A DNA stretch of 64,000 bases from Hirschia sp964342355 (lineage in GTDB: Bacteria; Pseudomonadota; Alphaproteobacteria; Caulobacterales; Hyphomonadaceae). Positions 8,140 to 15,941 of the stretch are shown piece by piece. Position numbers and translations under genes: made by a program. Below the pieces are notes generated by a model. The model did not search any database, had not been told where the DNA came from, and worked only from the letters and a program-made list of their open reading frames with translations. The stretch covers positions 412,429-476,428 of the forward strand of contig CAYFFG010000001.1 of NCBI GenBank assembly GCA_964342355.1, in the 5' to 3' direction. Every line of letters begins with the position of its first letter. Position 1 is the stretch's first letter.

Positions 8140-9228
8140 ATGCTGAATTCCAATTCACACAAGCCTCGAATGAAAGTTATCCAATCCCTGCAACGTGGAC
8201 GTTATTCCGCTTCCCAGGGAATGAGGGCGACTTGGTATGGTTTGCATTATCTCTGGTTAAAACGATCGTCCAATGGTGTGAACCGTGAAGGCGAACCGCA
8301 ATTCAAGCCGGCATCACCGCCTCCAAAGGCTGGAGCGGTGCGCGCTGCGATGTTGGATTTGTTTAAGCAGGACCGTACCAATGTTGAATTGGGACTTTAT
8401 CCTGCGCCTGACGACGTATCGATTCGAAATGTATTTTCTGCGCTTCGGTCCTCACGGCTTTTTTTGAAAGATGCGCGAATAGTCGATGCCAGACGTGAGC
8501 GACGTGACGGCAGGGAAGTCAAAGACCGCATTTCGGAGACTGAAAAATACCCAGCCTATTATCGCCAGAATTTTCACTACCAAACGGATGGGTGGTTCAG
8601 TGAAGACAGCGCGCGCTTATATGATACGCAGGTTGAAGTGTTGTTTTCTGGCGCCGCGGACGCGATGCGCCGGATGGTGTTGGCAGAGATTTCCAAAGAG
8701 ATCCGCAATTTAAAACGTCCTAACGCGAACTATGTCGATATTGCCTGTGGGACTGGACGTTTTTTGAAACAGGTCAAGCAAGCGCTTCCGCGAGTAAAAG
8801 CATCCGGACTGGATCTGTCGCCTGCATATTGTGAACATGCGCGAGAACAAGTTTCGCGCTGGCCGAATGTCGATATTGTACAGGGGCAGGCGGAAGCAAC
8901 GTCATTTGATGACGAAAGTTTCGATATTGTCTCCAGCATCTACCTCTTTCACGAATTGCCGCCAAAGGTGAGACGAGAAGCCGCCAGGGAAGCTTTTCGC
9001 ATTTTAAGGCCTGGCGGTTTGATTGTGTTTGGAGACGCTATTCAGCCAGGAGACAATCCAAATCTGGACCGTATGCTGGAATATTTCCCGGAGGGCTTTC
9101 ACGAGCCATATTTTAAGTCCTACGGCAGAGAAAACCTTGATAAATTATTCGAAGACGTTGGGTTTGAAATTGAGGCGAGCAATCTGGCGTTTCTGACCAA
9201 AATCAAATGCCTTAGGAAGCCCGCTTAG
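8140..9228 (+). CDS. Class I SAM-dependent methyltransferase
   Basis: The 362-aa protein has a roughly 190-residue N-terminal region of unknown role rich in Arg/Lys. A UbiE/Methyltransf_11-type domain follows, with motif I VDIACGTGRFLKQV near residue 203, motif II SGLDLSPAYCEHA, and a post-motif FRILRPGGLIVFGD near residue 300. The HELPP segment and the C-terminus resemble methyltransferases acting on lipids or quinones. The substrate is unknown. The gene stands alone, with a long upstream region and a convergent neighbour 16 bp downstream. Confidence 0.8.
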   Translation: MLNSNSHKPRMKVIQSLQRGRYSASQGMRATWYGLHYLWLKRSSNGVNREGEPQFKPASPPPKAGAVRAAMLDLFKQDRTNVELGLYPAPDDVSIRNVFSALRSSRLFLKDARIVDARRERRDGREVKDRISETEKYPAYYRQNFHYQTDGWFSEDSARLYDTQVEVLFSGAADAMRRMVLAEISKEIRNLKRPNANYVDIACGTGRFLKQVKQALPRVKASGLDLSPAYCEHAREQVSRWPNVDIVQGQAEATSFDDESFDIVSSIYLFHELPPKVRREAAREAFRILRPGGLIVFGDAIQPGDNPNLDRMLEYFPEGFHEPYFKSYGRENLDKLFEDVGFEIEASNLAFLTKIKCLRKPA

Positions 9229-9244
9229 AATGTTTTGGTCCAAT

Positions 9245-9769
9245 TCATTTTGCGCTGAGGAAGAGTGAAAACGCACGCGCAATATCTGCCGGTTCGTCGC
9301 TCAGCCTATTGAGCGGAACAAGCACGGATGAGGGATTTTCAATTATTGGCAAAATCGTATGCCATGCGGGGCGATCCATTTCAGGCATATCTTTGGCAGC
9401 CTGTTCGAGAGGACGATTTAAAGCGACGCGCATGACATCCTTAGCGACCAAACGTTTTGGATGCCTGGGAAGCTCCACGACCTCAACGTGATCAATATCA
9501 GACCAAGATATGCGACCAATTCCATCCACAGCGAGCCCTTGGTCATCGAGTTGAAGAATGATTCGCGTTGGTGAGGTGAAGGGCCAGAAATGAATGGCGA
9601 ATGCTGACGAGAAGGCTGACAGAAGTGTCATCCAGGGAAGGTTCAACACGAAGCCGGACATGCCTGTGGCGGTTGCGAACAGAAGGGGCGGCCAGATGTA
9701 AGTGTTTATGAGGTCTGGGTTATAGACAACGGAATAGACGCGCCCGGTATCTAAATGTTGCGAACTCAA
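9245..9769 (-). CDS. Hypothetical membrane protein, PH-like
   Basis: This is an unrecognised 174-aa protein. Two adjacent hydrophobic segments (about residues 24-45 and 47-65) precede a soluble domain with alternating strands (IILQLDDQGL, ISWSDIDHVEVVEL), the pattern of bacterial PH-like domains attached to a membrane hairpin. Its start overlaps the aroC stop by 4 bp, so it is translated from the same mRNA. No function is proposed beyond a membrane-associated sensor or scaffold. Confidence 0.65.
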   Translation of the reverse strand: MSSQHLDTGRVYSVVYNPDLINTYIWPPLLFATATGMSGFVLNLPWMTLLSAFSSAFAIHFWPFTSPTRIILQLDDQGLAVDGIGRISWSDIDHVEVVELPRHPKRLVAKDVMRVALNRPLEQAAKDMPEMDRPAWHTILPIIENPSSVLVPLNRLSDEPADIARAFSLFLSAK

Positions 9770-10899
9770 CGGTTTGGATCTTCCCCAACCTGACCGCGAT
9801 GACGCAGTTTGTGGTCAGCAAGCACACACGCCATCATCGCTTCTGCGACCGGCGCCGCGCGAATGCCCACACATGGGTCGTGACGACCTTTCGTTCGTAC
9901 CTCAACGTCTTTGCCTTCTGCGGAAACAGAGCGGCGTGGTGTTAGTATGGAAGAGGTTGGTTTAACAGCAAATCGAGCAACAACTGGCTGGCCTGTTGAA
10001 ATACCGCCCAGCACGCCGCCATTGTTATTTGCGCCTTCATTTGATTTGGAAATGAATTCAGGACCTGTTTCGCCCATGCGCATTTCGTCTGCGTTTGTTT
10101 CGCCTGTCAGCGCGGCTGCGCCAAACCCCGCACCTATCTCGACGCCTTTTACAGCGTTGATGCTCATGAGCGCCATTGCAAGGTCAGAATCCAGTTTGCC
10201 ATAAACGGGGGCGCCCCAGCCAGCCGGCACGCCATGCGCCTCAACTTGGAGAACGGCGCCAACCGAGGACCCAGCCTTTCGAATGCCATCGAGGTAATCT
10301 TCCCACTTTGCAGCCATATCTTTATCAGGACACCAAAATGGATTGTTTTCGATTTCGTCCCAATCCCAGTTACCCGGATTGATGGCGTGTTCGCCTATTT
10401 GAACCAGCGCAGCGCGGATGGATATGGAATCGCCAAGCACTTTTCGCGCGATACCTCCAGCAGCAACTCTAGCCGCTGTTTCGCGCGCAGATGATCGACC
10501 GCCACCGCGATAATCCCGGACGCCATATTTGGCGTCATATGCGTAGTCTGCATGGCCTGGGCGATACTGATAAGCGATTTCGCCGTAGTCTTTGGAGCGC
10601 TGATCCGTATTTTCGATCATCAGCGAAATAGGCGTTCCGGTTGTGACTTGCCCGCCAAACTTTTCTCGCGTGTGTTCGTCTTCAAAAACACCCGACAGAA
10701 TTTTTACAGCGTCTGGCTCTCGACGTTGAGTCACAAAACGAGACGTTCCAGGTTTGCGCCGGTCCAGCCAGTGCTGAATTTCGTCGGTTGTAATTGGCAC
10801 ACCGGGGGGGCAACCGTCGATTACGCAACCCAGCGCGGGTCCGTGACTTTCGCCCCAGGTGGTGACTCGGAAAAGATGACCAAAGGAATTGTGCGACAT
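9766..10899 (-). CDS. aroC: Chorismate synthase
   Basis: AroC converts 5-enolpyruvylshikimate 3-phosphate to chorismate with reduced FMN, the last shared step of aromatic biosynthesis. Family signatures are visible: GHLFRVTTWGESHGPALG at the N-terminus, YRPGHADYAYDAKYG, RGGGRSSARETAARVAAG, and the C-terminal GRHDPCVGIRAAPVAEAM. The start at 10899 (377 aa) is preferred over an ATG six codons upstream, because an AAGGA sits just before it and homologues begin MSHN-FGHLF. It overlaps the downstream membrane-protein gene by 4 bp. Confidence 0.96.
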   Translation of the reverse strand: MSHNSFGHLFRVTTWGESHGPALGCVIDGCPPGVPITTDEIQHWLDRRKPGTSRFVTQRREPDAVKILSGVFEDEHTREKFGGQVTTGTPISLMIENTDQRSKDYGEIAYQYRPGHADYAYDAKYGVRDYRGGGRSSARETAARVAAGGIARKVLGDSISIRAALVQIGEHAINPGNWDWDEIENNPFWCPDKDMAAKWEDYLDGIRKAGSSVGAVLQVEAHGVPAGWGAPVYGKLDSDLAMALMSINAVKGVEIGAGFGAAALTGETNADEMRMGETGPEFISKSNEGANNNGGVLGGISTGQPVVARFAVKPTSSILTPRRSVSAEGKDVEVRTKGRHDPCVGIRAAPVAEAMMACVLADHKLRHRGQVGEDPNR

Positions 10900-11047
10900 G
10901 AGGTCCTTGAAGCGCAATTTTCCAACTTTGTGTAGCCCTTTCAGAAAACTAGTGAGATTGAAATTGCATCAATTCGTTGGAAAGCCTAACGTCCGGCGCA
11001 ATCAACAGGTATCTATGCAAAAAATCGTAAAACAGGGAGAATGGGCA

Positions 11048-11803
11048 ATGACATATGACTTTACAGGGAAAACCGCCGTTGTCACAGGCGCAAGTCGCGG
11101 TATCGGCGCTGCAATCGCGCGAACACTCGCGGAAGATGGTGCGCGAGTGGTGCTTGTCGCACGCTCAAAGGACAAACTGGACGCACTTGCTGCAGAACTG
11201 CCTAACAATCCGGTGGTTGTTGCGGGTGACTTGGTAGACGAAAATGCCTGGAAGGACATTTCAGACCGCGTTTTGGCGGCGGTCGATGGGGTCGATATTC
11301 TGGTCAATAACGCAGGGGTGTCAGACGCTCAGCGGTTACGCGACATCACCCCTGAAAACATTGATAAGACACTGAATGTGAATGTCCGAAATCTTATTCT
11401 GTTGACTGGCGCATTTACGGCTAGCCTTTCTGAGCGCAAGGGGAGCATCGTCAACATTTCGTCAGTGTCGTCGTTTTCGGGCGCTGTCGGACAGATTGCA
11501 TATGCAACCTCCAAAGGGGCTGTGAATTCGTTTACGCGTAATGCGTCGATTGACCTTGGTTCCAAAGGTGTGCGTATCAACGCCGTGGCGCCAGGTTTGA
11601 TCGACGATGGCATGTGGCAAAGCGCTTTTGATCGCGGACTGGACCGTGATGCGACCTTTGAACGTATGAAAAGCCTTCTGCCACTGGAAAAAAGGTGGGG
11701 GTCAGCTCAAAACATTGCAGACGCAGTCGCGTTTTTGGCATCTGACAAAGCCAATTACATCACAGGTCAAACCCTCCGCGTCGATGGTGGTATGACGGTC
11801 TGA
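11048..11803 (+). CDS. Short-chain dehydrogenase/reductase (FabG-like)
   Basis: The 251-aa classical SDR has the Rossmann motif VVTGASRGIGAAIA near residue 11, the NNAG motif, a catalytic Ser in NISSVSSFSG, and the YATSKGA Tyr-Lys pair. The C-terminus SDKANYITGQTLRVDGG is typical of NAD(P)-dependent oxidoreductases of the 3-oxoacyl-ACP reductase type. ATG 11048 follows GGGAGA and matches the usual SDR N-terminus. It is divergent from aroC across about 150 bp. The substrate is not predictable. Confidence 0.85.
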   Translation: MTYDFTGKTAVVTGASRGIGAAIARTLAEDGARVVLVARSKDKLDALAAELPNNPVVVAGDLVDENAWKDISDRVLAAVDGVDILVNNAGVSDAQRLRDITPENIDKTLNVNVRNLILLTGAFTASLSERKGSIVNISSVSSFSGAVGQIAYATSKGAVNSFTRNASIDLGSKGVRINAVAPGLIDDGMWQSAFDRGLDRDATFERMKSLLPLEKRWGSAQNIADAVAFLASDKANYITGQTLRVDGGMTV

Positions 11804-11869
11804 GGTAAGCTAAGTTTCAGAGTTTTTCGGTAAGCTGTCTACGCTGTGGTCGATATTAATTCTCATCTT

Positions 11870-12328
11870 TCACGGAGTGGATGGCTCATCGTTTCGCAGT
11901 CTGATCAAGATATCAGACAAAGTTTGACAATCTTCTTTACTGATCGTCGGATTGAAAATATCGGAGAGAACGGAGCTGTATACTGCCCACATTTCTGATC
12001 TAATTCTTCTACCTTCATTCGTGATGAAGACGAGATGTCCTCGGCCATCTTCGAGATCGGGCTTTTTTACGGTGTAATCGAGGGCGCAAAGCTTATCGAC
12101 GAGCCTAGATGTTGCATATTGAGCCAGCAACAATCTAGCTTTCAGCTGATAGGGCCTTAGTCCATTTGGATGCGCTTTCTCCAATTCCCAAAGCGCATCG
12201 TAAAGACTTAAACTTGGAAGTCTTTGCTTTTTTAACTCCGCCTCGATGTGAGTGACCAATCTCTGGCTGGTGATCATCAGATTTCGCCACGCATTGGTTT
12301 GGTAAGAGTTCGGTTCTTTCATATCCAT
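11870..12328 (-). CDS. MarR-family transcriptional regulator
   Basis: The 152-aa winged-helix protein has the MarR layout: an N-terminal dimer helix, SLSLYDALWELE, a recognition region (RPYQLKARLLLAQYATSRLVDKL), and a wing (DLEDGRGHLVFITNEGRR, around residues 94-111) with the conserved DxRG-like turn. MarR proteins usually repress a divergent gene and are released by small phenolic or oxidising ligands. It is divergent from a glutathione S-transferase gene, and two similar palindromes lie between them, so autoregulation plus control of the GST is the simplest reading. Confidence 0.85.
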   Translation of the reverse strand: MDMKEPNSYQTNAWRNLMITSQRLVTHIEAELKKQRLPSLSLYDALWELEKAHPNGLRPYQLKARLLLAQYATSRLVDKLCALDYTVKKPDLEDGRGHLVFITNEGRRIRSEMWAVYSSVLSDIFNPTISKEDCQTLSDILIRLRNDEPSTP

Positions 12329-12342
12329 ATTCTGACACTTTC

Positions 12343-12354
12343 ATGCAGTTGCAT
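12343..12354. promoter_or_regulatory. Putative MarR operator 1
   Basis: ATGCAGTTGCAT has two 5-bp arms (ATGCA/TGCAT) separated by 2 bases and starts 15 bp upstream of the marR-like start codon. A near copy lies at 12389-12400, 46 bp away. Confidence 0.4.
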
Positions 12355-12388
12355 CAACATTGACAATTCGCAAAAAGTAACAATATAG

Positions 12389-12400
12389 ATGCGCATGCAT
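12389..12400. promoter_or_regulatory. Putative MarR operator 2
   Basis: ATGCGCATGCAT fits the same ATGCR-N2-TGCAT pattern as the element at 12343-12354 and contains the perfect palindrome ATGCGCAT. It ends 19 bp before the GST start codon, where a repressor would block transcription. Confidence 0.4.
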
Positions 12401-12419
12401 GTAAATAGGAGATTTCGAT

Positions 12420-13097
12420 TTGTCCAACCTGACTGCATTTCCTGAACTGGTGCTTATCAGTCATCCCTTGTGTCCTTATGTTCAACGCGCAGTGATTGCT
12501 TTGGCTGAAAAGAATGTTCCATTCAAAAGAAGGGACATTGATCTTCTAAACAAGCCGGATTGGTTTCTTCAGATATCCCCGCTGGGAAAGACGCCGGTAC
12601 TGCGTATAGACGGCCACTCTATTTTTGAATCGGCGGTTATCCTGGAGTATCTTGAGGAAACCCTGCCAAATCCCTTGCATCCTGGTACGCCTTTAAAAAG
12701 AGCGGAGCACAGGTCCTGGATCGAATTTGGGTCGGTGATTCTGAGCGATATTGCGGGACTGTATAACGCCAAAAACAAAGAGATGTTCACCGAGAAGTTC
12801 AATCAAATCCGGCGGCGATTTGAACGCTTGGAACATCAAAAAGTGTCAGGTCGCTTTTTTGACGGCGAACATTTCAGTTTAGTGGACGCAGCATTTGGAC
12901 CGGTGTTTCGGTATTTTGATGTTTTCGAAAAGATTCGCGAGTTTGATGTTTTGAGTGATTTGGAAAAAGTTCGTAGCTGGCGCGACGAATTGAGTGCTCG
13001 CCCGTCTGTTCAAAGTGCTGTATCCGGAGCTTATCCCGAACTATTGCGTCAGTTTTTGTTCAATCGGAATTCCTATATTTCTGAGGTTTTGCCCTAA
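12420..13097 (+). CDS. Glutathione S-transferase
   Basis: The 225-aa protein has a thioredoxin-fold N-terminal domain with SHPLCPYVQRAVIAL (a Cys in the active-site position, as in Omega/Beta-like GSTs) and the glutathione-binding IFESAVILEYLEE, followed by an all-helical C-terminal domain (SLVDAAFGPVFRYFDVF). TTG 12420 is the chosen start because AGGAGA is correctly spaced upstream and the GST fold begins about ten residues later. The likely role is cytosolic conjugation or thiol-disulfide chemistry, under control of the divergent MarR regulator. Confidence 0.88.
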   Translation: MSNLTAFPELVLISHPLCPYVQRAVIALAEKNVPFKRRDIDLLNKPDWFLQISPLGKTPVLRIDGHSIFESAVILEYLEETLPNPLHPGTPLKRAEHRSWIEFGSVILSDIAGLYNAKNKEMFTEKFNQIRRRFERLEHQKVSGRFFDGEHFSLVDAAFGPVFRYFDVFEKIREFDVLSDLEKVRSWRDELSARPSVQSAVSGAYPELLRQFLFNRNSYISEVLP

Positions 13098-13235
13098 AGA
13101 AAAACAATTGGCTGGCCAATGTAAGGCGATGAACGCCTATGTAACAATTGAATGTGAGAAGGATTTCTGATGGATTTCCGACCAAGTTCCGTATTGAACA
13201 GGGCGACAACAATATAGTGGCGAGGCTGATAGTTA

Positions 13236-13922
13236 ATGTCCGACCGATCCAAGATTATTCCACCAAGTCCAGACTATGCGGAAGTCTACGCTAAGGCGAA
13301 GGCTGATGGAAAACCACTGCCTGACGATCATGAATGGTTTTCCGCATCAGAACCGTTCGACATGTTCGCGACATGGTTTGAAGAGGCCAAGGCCAAGGAG
13401 GCAAATGATCCTAATGCGGTAGCTGTGGCGACCGTTGATGAGCTCGGCATGCCGGACGTGCGCATGGTGTTGCTCAAGGATTTCGATGCGCAGGGTTTTG
13501 TCTTCTACACCAACACGCAGTCCGCCAAGGGACGGCAGCTGGATTTTGCGGGCAAGGCGGCCATGTGTTTTCACTGGAAGAGCCTGCGTCGACAGGTGCG
13601 CGTTCGCGGTGCGGTGAGTCGGGTCAGCGATGAAGAGGCGGACGAATATTTCTCTAGTCGCGCCAAGGACAGCCAGATCGGCGCATGGGCGTCTGATCAG
13701 TCATCGCCCATGGAAGGACGGTTCGAGTTTGAAAAACGTATTGCCGGGTACGCCGCCAAATATGCGTTGGGAAAGGTGCCGCGCCCGCCGCACTGGCACG
13801 GCTATCGGATTGCGCCGGATCATATCGAGTTCTGGCGTGATCGACCATTCCGCCTGCATGACAGACTGGTGTTTGACAGGCGCGAAGAGGGCGGCTGGAA
13901 GACGTCTAGGCTCTATCCTTGA
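13236..13922 (+). CDS. pdxH: Pyridoxamine 5'-phosphate oxidase
   Basis: PdxH oxidises pyridoxine/pyridoxamine 5'-phosphate to pyridoxal 5'-phosphate using FMN and O2. The 228-aa product has the FMN-binding MVLLKDFDAQGFVFYTN near residue 77, SAKGRQL, FHWKSLRRQVRVRG, and the C-terminal RPPHWHGYRIAPDHIEFW and RLHDR signatures. The length fits. Its last 10 bp overlap the end of the convergent 2OG-Fe oxygenase gene. Confidence 0.95.
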   Translation: MSDRSKIIPPSPDYAEVYAKAKADGKPLPDDHEWFSASEPFDMFATWFEEAKAKEANDPNAVAVATVDELGMPDVRMVLLKDFDAQGFVFYTNTQSAKGRQLDFAGKAAMCFHWKSLRRQVRVRGAVSRVSDEEADEYFSSRAKDSQIGAWASDQSSPMEGRFEFEKRIAGYAAKYALGKVPRPPHWHGYRIAPDHIEFWRDRPFRLHDRLVFDRREEGGWKTSRLYP

Positions 13923-14653
13923 GGTGCATCTCGTTTCAATGTGAGAACGAGGACGTCTCGCCAACCTAGTTGCAATTTGTCTATTCGCTCAATCGGGGTC
14001 ACGCCGTGATACACGCGATGGTCGTTCAAAAAGACAGCGTCACCTGGATTTGAGAGTGTAAACCGTCCGATCTCTTGTCCGTCAGGAGCGGCTAGAAGCG
14101 TTTCGCCTTGCGATACATTCTGTCTATCAATCAGCATCACAAACACCCAGTCGACGCCATCTCTGTGCATTCCCTCAGGGGTTGGCAGACCTTGTCCGTT
14201 CTCATCTGGTTCAATACGAAACTGGTGCATTTCCAGATACCAGGAAGCTGGCGAAATTTGTTCGCAAAGCGCCGTCGCATTCTTAAAAAAAGTGACGATC
14301 TCAGCTAAGACTGTGCTGTCAGAAATGTTTTTTTCCACCGGGGCGAACCAGCGTTCCACACCGCCATTTAGCGTGTTGTAATCCCTGCTTTGATAGTGAG
14401 GCGCAGCTGGTAGGCGGACTAATTCGTGATCATTAAGTTTAAAGGCGGCGTGGCGTCTACGGCGGTAACGCCCACCATCAGCCATGTAACGATCTTCGCC
14501 TAATTTGCGCCAGCTGTCAGTGAAATCAGCCCAGTCAGCTTTGTCCCACGAAAGTACGTCATCGCTTCGGCCTTCAGCTGGCAAAGCAATAAAACCACGA
14601 AGAGCAATCTCTGTAGCTATTTCAGATTCAAAAAGAGTGTTGTCGTCTGGCAT
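13913..14653 (-). CDS. 2-oxoglutarate/Fe(II)-dependent dioxygenase-like protein
   Basis: The 246-aa protein matches the 2OG-Fe dioxygenase family that includes free-amino-acid hydroxylases such as isoleucine dioxygenase. The iron triad is visible: HRDG (HxD) near residue 163, then a distal His in HRVYHGV near residue 217, with the 2OG-binding Arg of GWRDVLVLTL at the C-terminus. A small-molecule hydroxylase is inferred; the substrate is unknown. It is tail-to-tail with pdxH with overlapping ends. Confidence 0.75.
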   Translation of the reverse strand: MPDDNTLFESEIATEIALRGFIALPAEGRSDDVLSWDKADWADFTDSWRKLGEDRYMADGGRYRRRRHAAFKLNDHELVRLPAAPHYQSRDYNTLNGGVERWFAPVEKNISDSTVLAEIVTFFKNATALCEQISPASWYLEMHQFRIEPDENGQGLPTPEGMHRDGVDWVFVMLIDRQNVSQGETLLAAPDGQEIGRFTLSNPGDAVFLNDHRVYHGVTPIERIDKLQLGWRDVLVLTLKRDAPQG

Positions 14654-14719
14654 TTGGATTAGATTGGGAGCGCGGTTTCAAATTGCCAGCTTATCAAGAT
14701 TACTCACATGATAAAATTT

Positions 14720-15861
14720 CTAGAATCCGCAGACGGCAATCGCGTTTTCATCGTCCAAAACACGTGATACGCGATCAGAAAAATCCGTAGCAATCAATTG
14801 CACCCCAGAATTCGCCAAGTCTGCGTATTCTGAAACATCACGATCTTGATTGAACACATCATCTAATCGTTCTCCGCGACGACCGAGCGTTCCAAAGGCG
14901 ACTTCAACGCCGCGAGCGTTGATTGCTTGCCAAAGTTCTGGGTTAATTGTTTCAGTACCAGTCCATGCGATCAAATTTTCGCGTTTCACACCCCGTGCAA
15001 GCAGCTCGTCTATGTCAGAGGGCTCATCAACACTCGCAGTCAACATGAGATCTGGCGCTAATTGAGCGACTTCCTCAGCTTGAGCATAGGAATAAGTGAT
15101 TAGGATGACATTGTTTTCAGCGTTTGCTTTTCGAACATCGGCAATGATGGATGCGAACTGCGTTGACCGCTTCTTGTCCAGTTCCAGAACCGCATTGTTG
15201 GATTTAGCCCATTCTAATGCTTCGATCAGAGATGGGATGGTAAATTCTGTTGGCGTGTCAAATGACGTAAGAAAGATTGTGTCTAATTCATTCCAGCGCA
15301 CTTGATCAGCCGGACCTGTGCGCGCGGTGGTGCGGTCAAGATCATCGTCATGCAGTAAAAACAAAACGCCATCTTTTGATTCAGCAACGTCGACTTCAAA
15401 AATGCGCGCNNNNNNNNNNNNNNNNNNNNNNNNNNNNNNNNNNNNNNNNNNNNNNNNNNNNNNNNNNNNNNNNNNNNNNNNNNNNNNNNNNNNNNNNNNN
15501 NNNNNNNNNGTAAAAACAAAACGCCATCTTTTGATTCAGCAACGTCGACTTCAAAAATGCGCGCTCCATTCTCAAAGGATTTTTGCATCGTTTCGATGGC
15601 GTTTTCCGGATAACCGCGGCGTGGTCCACCCCTGTGAGCTGCCGGTAGCGCGCCAAATTCGCGAAGGCAGTCGAACTTTTCAAACAATGGTGCTGACGCA
15701 GAGATTTTCGCTGGAACATCAACATTTTTGGGGGATGTGTCCACGACAGAAATGACCGGCGTAGAAAGCTCTGTTTGCGCCGTACTAGTAGGATCGTCAG
15801 ATGTGCGCGAGCAGCACACCGCTGCAAATAACCCGATAATTGGTAAGATTGTGCGTTTCAT
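14720..15861 (-). CDS. Glycerophosphodiester phosphodiesterase lipoprotein (split by an assembly gap)
   Basis: The N-terminal part (15861 to 15510) has a lipoprotein signal (GLFAAVCCS) and the GDPD start AAHRGGPRRGYPENA, then FEVDVAESKDGVLF. The C-terminal part (15409 to 14720) continues LLHDDDLDRTT. Removing the 100 N together with one of two identical 55-bp flanks (15355-15409 and 15510-15564) restores one frame of about 328 aa with every GDPD motif (HRG, E-x-D, HD). The enzyme hydrolyses glycerophosphodiesters to glycerol 3-phosphate and an alcohol at the cell envelope. The apparent disruption is an assembly artefact. Confidence 0.88.
15355..15409. repeat. 55-bp duplicate flanking assembly gap 1 (left copy)
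   Basis: Identical base for base to 15510-15564. The length of 55 matches a k-mer overlap of two contig ends that were placed side by side instead of merged. Confidence 0.9.
15410..15509. other. Assembly gap 1 (100 N)
   Basis: A fixed-length run of 100 N inside the GDPD gene. The flanks are duplicated, so no sequence is probably missing. Confidence 0.95.
15510..15564. repeat. 55-bp duplicate flanking assembly gap 1 (right copy)
   Basis: Second copy of the 55-bp gap flank. Collapsing the copies restores the GDPD reading frame. Confidence 0.9.
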
Positions 15862-15941
15862 CGTTTATCCCCCGATTGCAGCCCCAATATACGGCGTCTA
15901 GTATGTTGTTCGATAACTTATAACAATCAGGGAGGATACCC

